Of a stretch of 64,000 nucleotides of DNA, positions 1 to 11,180 are shown in pieces. The stretch is taken from positions 429,876-493,875 of the forward strand of contig NW_006921541.1 in assembly GCF_000340215.1 (NCBI RefSeq). Reading direction: 5' to 3'. The position numbers and the translations under genes were made by a program. Numbering within the stretch: the first letter of the stretch is position 1; each line of letters starts with the position of its first letter. Below the pieces are notes generated by a model. The model did no database searches and had not been told where the DNA came from. It saw nothing but the letters and a program-made list of their open reading frames with translations. This DNA comes from Pseudocercospora fijiensis CIRAD86 (taxonomy: Eukaryota > Ascomycota > Dothideomycetes > Mycosphaerellales > Mycosphaerellaceae).

Positions 1-1510
1 ATTCTTAGTAACCGCGTAAACATTAGTAACTGCGTCCGGGTCCTAAGACACAAAGTTGACTTTAATAGGCTTAGTAGTACTATTACTACTCCGCTCCTTA
101 ACCTGTTTTGCCCTAACCTTCTAAGTTTCTCGTTTAGCAATAGCGGCGAGGGTACTGTTTCTAGTATCCTTAAACTCGATCTTGCTACTATACTTCTTCT
201 CTAGAAGACTCCTAAGTTAAGGCAGCTTCGGAGCTCTACGATCCTACTCGAAGTTAATCTTATCGCCGGTATCGGTATAGTAGAACCGACTATTTACTTG
301 TATAACGAGCTTCCTCTTAAGAAGCTCTTTCTAGATAGGGCAGTCTAATTAAACATATTTGAAACCGCCGCATATCTAGCACTTGCTATCTAAGTTAGAA
401 TAGATCTTCCGTATAGTATAGACGTCTACTAAAGGGGCCTTAGGGTAGTTAGGATCGGAGATCTAGTAGACCGGTAGCATATCCTTTAGTATACTAGTAT
501 TAATAACCTCCCTAACTCGCTATAGTACTTTCGCATTAAGGTTAAGCTAGGCTAGGGACTTAGCTAAGTCCGTAACGTCCTAAGAGTACTTAGTAATAGT
601 AGGAGTTACGGTCTTAGGACCGCTCTACGACTTAGGAAGGAACTTAGGTCCTTTGCTTTCCGAGGCGTCGCTCTTTACCTAAGCTAGGTTATTCCTATCC
701 TCGCCGTAAATGAACTTCTTCGTATCGGCGGAGCTATTAATATCGTCCTTAACAGCCTCTAGAACCTCTTTATACTTCCTAAAGGTCTCGGGATTAGCTT
801 CGCTAAGCTTGTAGCGACGGAAGACACGCTTAGCCGTAGACTACGGCAACCCTTTAAGGAGTAGCCTCGTTCTCTAAGAATTCTCGAGGTCCTACTAGTT
901 AATACCGTCCGCTAACTTAACAAACTCGCGGACGTACTCCTTTAGGTCGTTATCTTCGGTGCGCCTCTCTATATAGAGGTTCTTAAGCTACGTACGACTG
1001 CCTTTAATACGACGGCTATCGCGATCCCGATACTCCCTTATAAAGGCCTGCTTAAAGACCTCCTAGTCGGTATTAGACTTGTCGTCCTTTTCTAGGTAGC
1101 TAACTAGGGTTCTAAGGGTTCAGTAAAGCTTAGTAATAGTAGTCCTTGTAAGGGACCGGACCTTGTACTAGTCCGACTCCTCTTCGAGTCCGTACTTAGT
1201 TAAGTTGTCCTTAAAGCGTTCTACGTACGCTATAGCGTTCTACCCTTCGAATAAGGGGTTCCTACTGCTTCCCGGCTCTAGCGGGCGGCGCCTATTCTAA
1301 CGGAGAAGGTTAGTTTACTCTTAAATTATCTTTATAACGATATTGTAGAGGGCCTCGGGCGTAGAAGGCTCGATAGCCCCTAGTTCGATAGCGCTTATAA
1401 CAACTAGTCGTCGCCTGATTTCTTCGTTAATAGGGTCCGGTAGGTTATTAGATTCCGAAGATTCCGCTAATTCGTAATGCTCGCTTTCGCTAGAGCTTAT
1501 TCGATTGTTA
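1..1510 (-). pseudogene. Ty3/Gypsy-type gag remnant, runs off left edge
   Basis: Read on the minus strand from about 1500 down to 1, one frame stays followable and is interrupted almost only by TAG/TAA. It gives a Gag-like product: an acidic Ser-rich N-terminus, a helical stretch around EYVREFVKLADGI and LLLKGLP near 780-960, and a possible Cys pair (CQICGG) near 380. This is the layout of fungal Ty3/Gypsy Gag. The pol part would lie left of the window. No ATG survives at the start, as expected if ATG became ATA. Family assignment comes from the general gag pattern and is an inference. Confidence 0.55.
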
Positions 1511-2640
1511 TAAAGTAGTTAAAATGAAATGCTATAGGAAAGTGTTTTTAGTGTATATTGTAGGTTTGGTTTGTTTCGATATTGCTATACGAGAAAATAG
1601 TATACTAGGCTGTTTTCTTCTAATATTACCCCCGGGGTAGCATTAGAGTTTAGCCTCCTAGGGGTCGCCTAGATACCCCTAGGAGCTTTAGTTTAGTAAA
1701 TTTAGACAAAAGCCGCTCGGAGGAAGGAACTGCAATCTCTATTTATACCTAGATCCTAGAAACTAGCTACTTTACTAACTATCGTTATTTCCTTTAGCTA
1801 GGCGGGGGGCAGGGACCTTCTTTTTCTAGTAGAAGGCTAAGTACTATCCGAACGAGGTAGCGAATCCCGAAACAATCTACCCGGTTAATAGGGGAACTGT
1901 CTAGGTATCCGACCTGTAATCTAGAAATTGCTATCGTATAGATAGTCTTAGCAAACTAAGCAAGGCCGATAGGTAATTAATCTATCTCCTCCTTAGGCGG
2001 GCGGTAGCTTATCTCGAGCAAGCGGTGCTAAATAGGTCTTCGACCCGGAGCCGAGTCCTTAGAAGCTAGCTATAGTTATAGACTAGGCCCTAAGCTATAA
2101 TAGTCCTAAGGGTTTGCAGCTTTTCGGGGTTAAAGCGATGCCCTCGTTAAGAGGTTTCTCTACTTGTCGTAACGGCCCCTTAAGATACTTCGGTATCGTC
2201 CGTATCGTAGGCTCTTATCGTGCCCTCGCTTCGGTTATAGCTATTCGTACCTAGAGACTACCTTCAATATACCCGAACCTGTTAGATATAAAGAGATAGC
2301 CCCACCTTCGGCTCTAATAAAGGACGGAAACTAACACTACTACTACTACTTATAGCAATAGTATAGGCTACCGAGGGTAACATAACCTATAGCAATATAG
2401 GTAGCTATGTTTAGCAAGATAGGATAACGAGACTATCGCTTAGGCTAATAACTAGAGCCCTACAACATAGGCATTATAGAAGTGTAATATAAACAATGTG
2501 CTATACGAGGTTGATAATCTGTCTACTCTATAGAAGGAGGCCTCTTATATAGGCTCAAAACTAGCCTATAGGTGTATAGGCCGGTTACTAGCTAATACTA
2601 TTAAGCCGGACCGGGCTAAGATTACGTTATAGTTTAGTAT
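1511..2640. other. RIP-mutated non-coding stretch between gag remnant and SNF2 frame
   Basis: No frame can be followed here. It contains the short palindrome ACCCCCGGGGTA near 1627, next to the gag start. Similar motifs occur at about 62077 and, slightly altered, at about 37994 inside other retroelements. A retroelement leader or LTR is plausible, but I found no second copy in the window to prove an LTR. Confidence 0.3.
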
Positions 2641-2644
2641 TGTC

Positions 2645-5600
2645 GACTAGCGGTTACCTTTAACGGCAGACTACGACGTATTTAGCCTAAATTAGTCTGT
2701 CCTATAATCGAAGACTTCTAATAATATTAGTATAAAGGATTTATTACGGCTCTAGCTCGTACGAGAGTTATTGCTATCGCCCGAATAGTAGAAGTACGAA
2801 TTCTTCGTAGTAATCGATCTAGCTCGCGGCCCTAAAGGTCTTTCTAAATGCAAGACTAATCCGATATTCTACTCCCTAGCTATAGAGATATATAACAGCT
2901 TAGATACTAGGATTTCTGCTAGACTCGATTTCCTCGTCGGTAAAAATATAACAGACTATACTAGGATACCTTCTATATATCGTCGACCGTCCCTACTTAA
3001 AGCTTCTAGAACTATCGACCTAACTTAGTACAGTGCTTCTATAGCCGGTAATCCTACCGAAATCAATATCGGTTAGGGTCCGTAGTCGCCTACGAAATCG
3101 GCTATTAAGCAAGCTAAGGACGACCGACTCGCTCGTAAGTATCGCGCCGATTACGAGCGCTATAAATAGCTTATCGCAGATAGATTCCTAAGGATATAGG
3201 AAGAGTAGGAGGCAGCCCGGCAGGTAGCCGCGCGAAAAGCTATAGCCGACGTCGCCGCGGATATAATAGCGATTTAGTAGGCTATCGATAAGGCAGTTAA
3301 GGAGGTGCTCCGCGACAACGGTTATAATAGGAATACTACTTTACTTCTAGTCGCCCTCGACGATTCGGTTCGAACGGCCGTCCGTTCCGTATAGCCCGAT
3401 ACAATAGAGTATACGGTAAAGGCCTATATTGCTTCTACTCTACCTAAGATATAGCACGCTTTAAATAGACTAGTACTATCCCTAGTACAACCTCCGGCGT
3501 AGATAAATGCTAGTAATAATACTAAGGACGATAGAAAAATTAAATCGAGCAAAGCCGATAATACTAATAGTAAGAAGGCCGGAGATATAATCGACTCGAA
3601 GCGAGATCGAATTCGCTAGAAATAGATCGAGTCGTTACCGAGTTAGATCGTATCGCTACTAGATCCGAATAAGCCCGAACTCGCCGTACGACTACCGGGT
3701 ATATAAGTAGAAGTCTAAGCCGACCCTCTACCGATCTAGACGTTAGTAGATTTTATCGATTAGATCTCGTCGGTAATACCTAGCTAGTCGATAGATTCAG
3801 ATATAGAAACCGACGTCGAGAAGCAGTTGTCTAGTAACGTATACTCCTACCTCGACGCTAAGAATTTTAAGTTAATATACGATTTTAGACTGCTCGATCC
3901 CTCTTAGACTTCGCCGCGTATAGGCGTTATTCCGCCTAATTAGAGATCGACTCGTCCGTTAAAGTCTTACTAATTCTATATAATTACCTAGACGCTTCTA
4001 GCTTCCGTTGCTAGCGCGGACTTCTATATTAGCGGTATAGACGTAGGTATAAGCAAGACGGCATATACGTTAGGGTACGTCGCTATAACCTCGATATAGC
4101 AGAGGGTATAGAGTAATAACGGGCTATTAACTACTAACGCCTATCCCTTTCGGCTATCTAATTCGTCGGTTAACCTAAGACTTCGGCTAAATAAGAAAAT
4201 TGCGTTCGATCCGTAGGTATTAGCTAGCGGTATAAAGCCGGTTATCCGCCCTAGCGTTTATATTGTCTATATTCCGAAGCAGCTAGCCGAAAACTAGATA
4301 TATAAGATCGATAACTTTATACTACCCGGAGCTATATTCGTATGTCTTATAAAAGACTCTAGTAAGCTAACGAAAGATAAGAGACGTAATAGAGCTAGTC
4401 CGTAGAACTATAACTAAGTCGTATATATCGATAACGTTCTTTATCTCGATTATATAGCGCTCCCGACTTAGCTAGAACTAGAACAGGTATTCGGTACAAA
4501 GGTTATAGATAAGTAGTAGTTAGTAAAAGGCGTCCCGGTACGCTTATTGCTTAAATACGAGGATATAGAAGTCCCCCCTTGTTTATAGTACTATAAATAG
4601 ATCGTCCTTACTACCTCGACTATAATATCTAACGTACTAGATTTTATAACGTACGAACGAGCTAAGAAATAGAAGTCCTAGATACGGTCGGAGAAATCTA
4701 ATTCGAAACCGCCGCTACTTCGTATACTAGCTACGACTATTATCGTCGACGAGTTTTATATTACTAAGATATATAGCGCTAAAGAGTGGACTGCTATCGC
4801 TAGTCTTATAGGCTATCCTTTCGTTCTCGGCCTAAGTAGTACCCCCTTTAGCAAACTATCTAATTTAGCTATTATCGCAACTGCCTCGGTATAGAGATAC
4901 GTTAAGGCCTACGATACAAAGGGGTACCTCTGCCCTATTTAGTCGCCTTCTATAGTACGGTTTAATTTCGTCGACTAATCGCTATCGACTAAAGAGACGC
5001 GCGATATAGAACGTAACTTCTAGTTTAGCGACAATAGTAATATCTCCGACTCGGCTAGGTATATTAGTAATTAGGTTTCTAAGTACTTATAATCCGAATA
5101 CTCTTATACGACCGTAGGTCGAATAGAACTAAGTATTACGAATAAAGATACTCGGGCGCTAGACAAGTTTCGCCCCTAGTTACTAACGAAAATAGTTCGC
5201 CTTAAGAAGACGCTAATATAGCAACCTATACCTAATGCTCCGCGCGTACCGGCTATCGATTGTCTACTACATTCCTATTTTAATATCGGCTTACAATTTA
5301 AATCTATAGAAGATCTAGTATTAAGCGAGTAGGTCGAAGAATAGAAGGCAGCGGAAGATATTAAATTCATATACGTGTCTAAGATAATGCAGGTCTTTAC
5401 TATGTTTCTATCGCTACTTCTCGTACTATAGGGGGGCGATACGGACTTAATTAAGGAACTTAGTACTTTTGTGCTGTAGGATATTAAAAACATGCTTCCT
5501 AGGATACGCGACTACGGTTTATCGGATCCCTACCTCTAGGACTATATACTAACACTGTATAACGAGCCGGTTATAGTATCGCTACGGTATATAATCCGAA

Positions 5601-6335
5601 TTAAGCGTAGCAAGCAGCGCTAGTACGGGCATAGAAGTAAGATTGTACTAGCTAGCTTTAAGCCGTAGAATGTCTTCGTTTTAGACTTAGTACGTATCTA
5701 TCTGCCCCCTATCTACTAAGTATATAAGACTAACATTTTTGTAGTATCTTTAGTAGCTAGCTATATAGAAAAAAGGCTCCGAGCATTACGATAACATCCT
5801 AAGCACTAGCAGTATAGTATATAGAATCCTTATCGATACTTAGAGTAGCTAGACCGATACTACTAGGGCCGACCTTGTTAAAGAGTTCGTATCTACGAGG
5901 AACAAGGTAAATAGATATAGCGACGAGAAGTAGCTTATAGTAGCATATACAAGCTAGATTATAACTAGTATAAACCTCCCCCCTACGGATACCGTTATTA
6001 TTATCGACAATTACTAGACTCCGGAGGCTAACATTTAAATAGGTAGAAGAGTATCTCGCGCGGCCGGCGTTTAGAGGGCAGATTTTACGGAGTCGTACCG
6101 ATTTGTAATAGTATCGGTTGTAATTATATAGGCAGTATAGGTTATAAGCAGACAGGTACGAGCTTAGGACATACAATAATCGCTCGGCTTCGAGAAGGAA
6201 AAAAAGAGCAAAAAGGGTAAAGTATAATAGGATATAGCTATAGCGTACGTCGGCGCTAGTATTGCGAGCGGGGGAAGTAGTATATAGAGTCGACGTCGAT
6301 ATAGTAGATACGCTATAAAATGTTAATATAAGCAA
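2645..6335 (+). pseudogene. SNF2-family (SF2) ATPase, RIP-degraded
   Basis: A single plus-strand frame runs from about 2645 to about 5760 with only TAG/TAA interruptions. Visible helicase elements in order: motif I as DVGISKT at about 4039-4060 (canonical DxGxGKT, Gly to Ser by G-to-A); motif II as VDEFY at about 4746-4760 (His to Tyr); motif III as LSSTP at about 4830-4853. The C-terminal lobe is in another frame: NLPPTDTVIIIDNYWTPEA near 5967-6030, then motif VI IGRRVSRAAG at about 6040-6070. A frameshift or intron therefore lies between 5760 and 5840. The N-terminal ~450 residues are charged and carry no domain I know. SNF2 proteins remodel nucleosomes using ATP; this copy cannot. ORFs on the opposite strand (5275-5493, 5799-6335) are shadows. 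Confidence 0.75.
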
Positions 6336-7614
6336 AGCAAGCCTAACTTTATATTTATCCGCGCCTAATGTTAATAACTACTGCTATAGGTACAAATTAG
6401 CGATACGACTCGATAACCGACTTAGGGTACGAGTCGGTAAGCCTATATATTAGGAAGCGACCTAGACTACCGCTCTACCCTTCAAATTAGCGATACGACT
6501 CGATAACCGACTAGCTATCCGACTTAGTCCGGCTTAGGTTGCTAATCGGCAAACCGACGCATTAGGAAGCTACCTAACCTACCGCCCTACCCTTCCTATC
6601 CCCTCTTACTATACATCCGTATAGTATGTTTCCCTATATTCCGTTACTACCTTTGCGCATCGAGTATAATGTTATTATATACCTATTGTTTTCGTAATAG
6701 AAACACAACCTATTTACGCAATTGCTCTAACTCTAGTACTAACCGCTCTACCTCGTCTTATAGTTCTTTATTCGTCTTCTATCGTATAAATAGCGGCGGT
6801 CTATTCTTGCGGATATATAGCGCTACCCTGCCCGAAATTCGAATGCTTCGTTTAATCTGTCTAACCGGGTCCTCTACGTTAGAAAAGGCTAACTAGCTAC
6901 TACGTTTGTCGACTTAATTAAGTGCTAACGACTTAACCGCGTACTACGATTCTTAACTGTTCTTTACCTTATCTATATTATCGAAGTTCCCTATCGTTCT
7001 AGTATTAAGTAGAACATATATAGTATAGACCCTAGGCTAGGAAATCGAATATAGTCGACTAGGTTATATAGTATAGGCGATCGGTTAAACAACCCCGCAA
7101 CTATAGCTAGAGCGATTAGCAACTAGCGCGCTAGCTAGAACTATACTCGGCGCTACGATACTATTTACTATATAGCGCTACTATTATACGTACGGAGCTA
7201 GACTATAGTTAGGGCAAAGGCGTAGATAAGGTTAAGCTCGAAATAAGAACTACGCTAGCGATAAGGAGTATCGCGAGGAGGACGCTACGGCTACGGCTAT
7301 CGCGGGCCTCTAGTAGAACAAGAAGCTAAACCCTATCTACTACGCGGCGCCGCTATTATACTACGAAGCAAGATTATAGCTAGGGCAAAGGCGTAGGTAA
7401 AGTTAAGCTCGAGATACGAACTACAGCTACGGCTATCGCGGGCCTCCGGTAGAATAAGAAGCTAAACCCTATCTACTACGCGGCGCCGCTATTATACTAC
7501 GGAGCTAGATTATAGCTAGGTTAAGGCGGCAAGAGTATCGCGGGAGGACGACCGAGTCGCCTTACTTACTCTCGGAGTATCCTATAACTATATCTTTATT
7601 ATTCTCGCTATGCA
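6336..7614. repeat. Local tandem duplications in RIP-mutated DNA
   Basis: Two short tandem arrays with no coding frame. A ~90-bp unit beginning AAATTAGCGATACGACTCG occurs at 6394 and again at 6484. A second unit, with the motif TAGGGCAAAGGCGTAG, begins at about 7193 and 7363, with a third partial copy at about 7499, so the period is roughly 170 then 137 bp. Both could be untranslated sequence of the SNF2-bearing repeat. Confidence 0.6.
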
Positions 7615-7832
7615 TTGCTCCGACGTATATAACCTAGCGTAATGCCGTTAGGTTAGACAATAAGGGACGGTATGGCAAGCTAGAGGGCTATAAGGATGAC
7701 GAGGGGATAGAAAAAGTGTCGGAAAGCGTGGTCTTGGGGGGCGATAAGCTTCCTTATAGCCCTCTAGCCGAACAAACGGTCCCTTATTATCTAATCTAAC
7801 GGCATTACGCTAGGTTGTATACGTCGGAGCAA
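7615..7832. repeat. Inverted repeat, ~83-bp arms, possible MITE or abutting transposon termini
   Basis: The left arm (7615-7697) starts TGCTCCGACGTAT and the right arm (7749-7832) ends with its reverse complement. The arms match over most of their length, with mostly transition differences. The ~50-bp loop has near-normal base composition, with TG and GTG words that RIP-mutated DNA lacks. The Argonaute frame starts at the right arm, so this insertion or rearrangement may have removed its 5' part. Confidence 0.7.
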
Positions 7833-9030
7833 AAGCCGTTTAGAGACAAGGTTAGGCCTATTATCGGCTTCGCGAAGGCTACTAACAAGATCTAGGTTTA
7901 TCGTTTTAGTAATACTAACTAGGTTAGATTCCGCCTTACTAACTATAGTATCCCGAATACTACAACGCGACAGATTACTATAAATAATTACTTCCGTTAA
8001 CACTACGGAATTACCCTTAGATACCTAGATCGTCTAGTGCTTAACGTTAGTATACGCGCTAATCCTTAATACCTACCTACCGAGCTATATACAATCTGTA
8101 CTAATAAGCCTTATCGACGCCTACTTAGAGGCGACTAGACTTCTAAGATGCTTAAATTCGCAGCTGTATTTCTAAACCTCGATGCTATGTCTATTACCGG
8201 AACTCCTAGTACTAGGCTTAGGAATAGTCCGCGGCTCTTCCGTCTTACCGATCCTACCGGTAATTATTAGTTAACTCCCGTAAAGCTATTTAGCTTCTTA
8301 GTAGGTACTAGTATAATTACAGTGCCCGGCCGCATCCTAGATACTCCTCGCGTAGGCTATAATTCGAATTCGAAACCTAGTATACTATAGAAGGACTACT
8401 AGAACTTATAGAGCGTTAAGTTTACTAGACCTAGAAAATTTAATAAGTAGTCGGTCCTAGTTACTAACCGTAAGAGCAATCGAGGTAGTGCACTATATAG
8501 TAACCTAGGTAGTCCTAAAAAGGCCTTTATAAAGCTCTACGGTAGCAAAGAGAAGTATCCGAAGATAACCGTAATTATCGTTAGTAAGCGTTACTATACT
8601 CGTTTCTACCCGACTCGTAGGCAGGATATATATAATAACTATTAGAACCTACTCGCAGATATAGTCGTCGACTATAGTATCGCCGATAAGATCTATATAG
8701 GGTCGGGCTATAGGCACATTTAGGACTTTAAGGTATAGCACGACCCGCTTACTACGTAGTTATTAAGGACGAAATCAAGTTTAAGGCGGATAAACTTTAG
8801 CAATTTATATACTACCTCTACTACCTATTTAGCCGTACGATAAAGGCTATATCTATCTGCCTACTAGTATACTACGTAGACCTTCTTTGCGAGCGTAGCC
8901 GTACCTATTTGTTTAGCGTCCTAGCTAAGAGTTATAGTAGTGATTCTTTAGTCTTTAACGCCGGACAAGAGTAGTCTCGTCTAGAGGATAAAGAAGAAGA
9001 AGAAGAAGAAGAATTCAATATTAGGAGAAT
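7833..9030 (+). pseudogene. Argonaute (QDE-2/AGO-like), 5'-truncated and RIP-degraded
   Basis: The frame starts inside the PAZ domain: NNYF..HYGITLRY near 7985-8030 and LPTELYTIC at about 8076. It continues through linker 2 and MID (ITVPGRILDTPRVGYN near 8315-8360; VKFTRP near 8420) into PIWI (ITVIIVSKRYYTRFYPT near 8565-8620, family KRHHTRF; VVDYSI, family VVDRG). A shift near 8700 leads to ARPAYYVVIKDEI at about 8740-8775, where the catalytic His is Tyr, then ADKL*QF, FSRTIKA and YYVDLLCERSR up to about 8905. The first half of PIWI, with the catalytic aspartates, is missing between about 8530 and 8555, where the MID end abuts the KRHH region. N and most of PAZ are absent. The tail is Glu-rich. 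Argonautes bind small RNAs for gene silencing; this copy cannot be active. Confidence 0.85.
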
Positions 9031-9115
9031 GAACTTTAGCAATTCATATACTACTACTACTACATCTTTAGCTATACGACTAAGGCTGTGTTTACCTATA
9101 CTAGATATACACCTT
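9020..9115 (+). repeat. Partial second copy of the Argonaute C-terminal segment
   Basis: The stretch from about 9028 starts with CTTTAGCAATTCATATACTA and reads as a second version of the 8787-8860 segment (CTTTAGCAATTTATATACTA). Both translate to a *QFIYY..Y..FS..TKA pattern. It follows a run of GAA codons and is probably a local duplication or the remains of a second Argonaute copy. Confidence 0.5.
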
Positions 9116-9146
9116 AGCAATCTAGCGCCCGGACTCGACATAAACC

Positions 9147-9351
9147 TAACAACGCCGCAGGCTCGGATCTAGTACTAGTATATTAAAAGGGCGTATAAGG
9201 CTATAATTATTATTAAGTAGCTAACCTCTTCGTTATAGGTAGAGCTATTTGCCTTCGCCTATAACGAAGGGATTAGCTGCTTAATAATAATTATAGCCTT
9301 GTATGCCCTTTTAATATACCGGTACCAGATCCGAGCCTATAGCGTTGTTAG
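9147..9351. repeat. Foldback/MITE-like hairpin, ~93-bp arms
   Basis: The left arm (about 9147-9240) begins TAACAACGCCGCAGGCTCGG and the right arm (about 9258-9351) ends with its reverse complement. The loop is about 17 bp and the arms pair almost throughout. There is no coding frame. It lies directly downstream of the Argonaute remnants. Confidence 0.75.
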
Positions 9352-9440
9352 CCTCGACCTTCGTTAACTATAGTATAACTACGACGGCGACGAAAATCCT
9401 ATAGTACTTCTACCGAGAATTATAACGAGATGCTATAAAA

Positions 9441-10110
9441 GACAAGAAACTATATAGCGGGACCTAAAGCAGTACGGAACTCGTACGAGTCGAGACTAAT
9501 TAGGCTATCTGCCGCGAGTCGGTAGCAGTAATAGTAGTAATAGGATATAGATATAGTAGCTAAGAGGCTAGATAGGACAAGGAAACTAGATAGCGGGAAG
9601 TAAAGTAGTACGGAACTTATACGACTCTAGGCCGAGTAGGGTATCTACCGCGAGTCGGTAGTAGTAATAGTAGTAATAGGATATAGATCTAGTAGCCGGG
9701 AGGCTAGATAAGACAAGGAAACTAGATAGCGGGAAGTAAAGCAGTGCGGAACTCGTACGACTCTAGGCCGAGTAGGGCATCCGTAGTAAGTCGGTAGTAG
9801 TAATAGTAGTAATAGGATATAGATCTAGTAGCCGGGAGGCTAGATCGGACAAGGAAACTAGATAGTAGGAAGTAAAGCAGTACGGAACTTATACGACTCT
9901 AGGCCGAGTAGGGCATCCGTAGTAAGTCGGTAGTAGTAATAGTAGCAATAGGATATAGATCTAGTAGCCGGGAGGCTAGATCGGACAAGGAAACTAGATA
10001 TCGGAAAGTTAAGCAGTACGGAACTTATACGAATCGAGGCTAAGTAGGCTATCTATAGCGAGTCGGTAGCAGTAGCAGTAGTAGTAGAATGCTAGGATAG
10101 TAGCTAGGAC
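9441..10110. repeat. Minisatellite, 5 units of ~136 bp
   Basis: The unit start GACAAGGAAACTAGATAGCG (first unit GACAAGAAACTATATAGC) recurs at 9441, 9576, 9712, 9848 and 9984, giving periods of 135, 136, 136 and 136 bp. Each unit contains GCGAGTCGGTAGTAGTAATA or a close variant and ends near GGAGGCTAGAT. No coding frame persists. Confidence 0.85.
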
Positions 10111-10439
10111 AATAATTTCAACTAGTAGTAGCTAAACTCTTCGGCACTATATTAATCTATATTAAGGCCTATCGCGATAAAATGCATAGGCATACGTATC
10201 TATAATTAAATTAGTCGCTATATATACCGGAATGTTTTAAGTTACTTCTAGGTAATTCGACAATCCGCGAAGGCGTAGTTACCGCTAGTATATAGGATAT
10301 AGGTTAGTCTAGCGCTAACCGAGCGTCTAATACGAAGACGGTAATATTAGAAAATAGCATCGTAATATAGTAGGATATAAGTTTAATATATTAATAGTAT
10401 TACCGAAAAGTGTAGGCTAACTCTAAGATACCGAGTCGT

Positions 10440-11180
10440 AGTATTAATCCGCCCCTAAATTATTAATCGACCCCGAACTTAGCAACCCTATATATAAATA
10501 ATGCATATGTCTATACTAGACTAGTAGTGCTCGCACGCTATCCTGCGATAGTATATAATACTGCCTTAAGCCGACCGTAGCAAACGTTTATCGTACTACT
10601 TAGAGTTAGCGGTAGCTAAACATTCGAGTTATAGTAAAACGTACTTCTCTAGATACTATCGATATACTGCTTATCTACGCCGCGGACTATAGTAATAGCA
10701 CAATCCTTACTAGCGTCCTAGTCTAATATACTGCCGTCCGGAAACATAATATAGTCGGCGAGCTTAGTATTAGCTAGAACTAGATCGTATAAGAGGTATG
10801 TAAACTAGTCTTCTAGGTACGAGCGATCGAGTAGCAAATCCTTGTTAGCGAACTAGCCTATAAAATAGAAAGAGGCACTAGTAGTAGTATAATTGCTACC
10901 GACTAGAAAATAGTAGACGCGAGTATTATTACCCTCCCCGGCCTACTAGCACAGAAAGCCGATCTACTCTAGGTTATAACCCACAACATCCTGTTAAGTA
11001 TAGGCGAGCGAGTAGGTAACACCCGGCTAAAGCACCTATATCGATACGATTAGCTCTAGATCTCGCTATATCGAAGATATAGTCTAGTATAAGGGCAATT
11101 CGACCCCGACCGGAAACACACCTAGCCGACCTTAATACCTAGAACCCTAAAGCGGGTTAGAGCCGCGGGCTCTAGCTAAT
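10440..11180 (-). pseudogene. Unidentified RIP-degraded frame
   Basis: A minus-strand frame of about 230 codons runs from near 11180 to 10440, interrupted by TAG/TAA only. Readable parts include GRLGVFPVGVELPLY, YNLE*IGFLC, VYYFLVGSNYTTTSASFYF and FPDGSILD*DASKDCAITI. I do not recognise the family. It faces away from the Plavaka transposase next door and may be a second gene of the same repeat or an unrelated insertion. The 11181-11987 gap between them shows no followable frame. Confidence 0.35.

Noticed and set aside
5799..6335. 178-codon minus-strand Tyr/Ser-rich ORF
   Set aside because: Lies opposite the SNF2 C-terminal lobe. RIP makes TAG/TAA on one strand and leaves the reverse frame open by chance.
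2645..9030. Working silencing operon of SNF2 and Argonaute
   Set aside because: Both are full of stops with lost catalytic residues and are separated by repeats; they are historical remnants only.
8932..9141. 69-codon minus-strand ORF with a Ser run
   Set aside because: Antisense of the Glu-rich end of the Argonaute frame (GAA repeats).
9441..10110. CRISPR array
   Set aside because: Whole 136-bp units repeat with no unique spacers, and the DNA is fungal.
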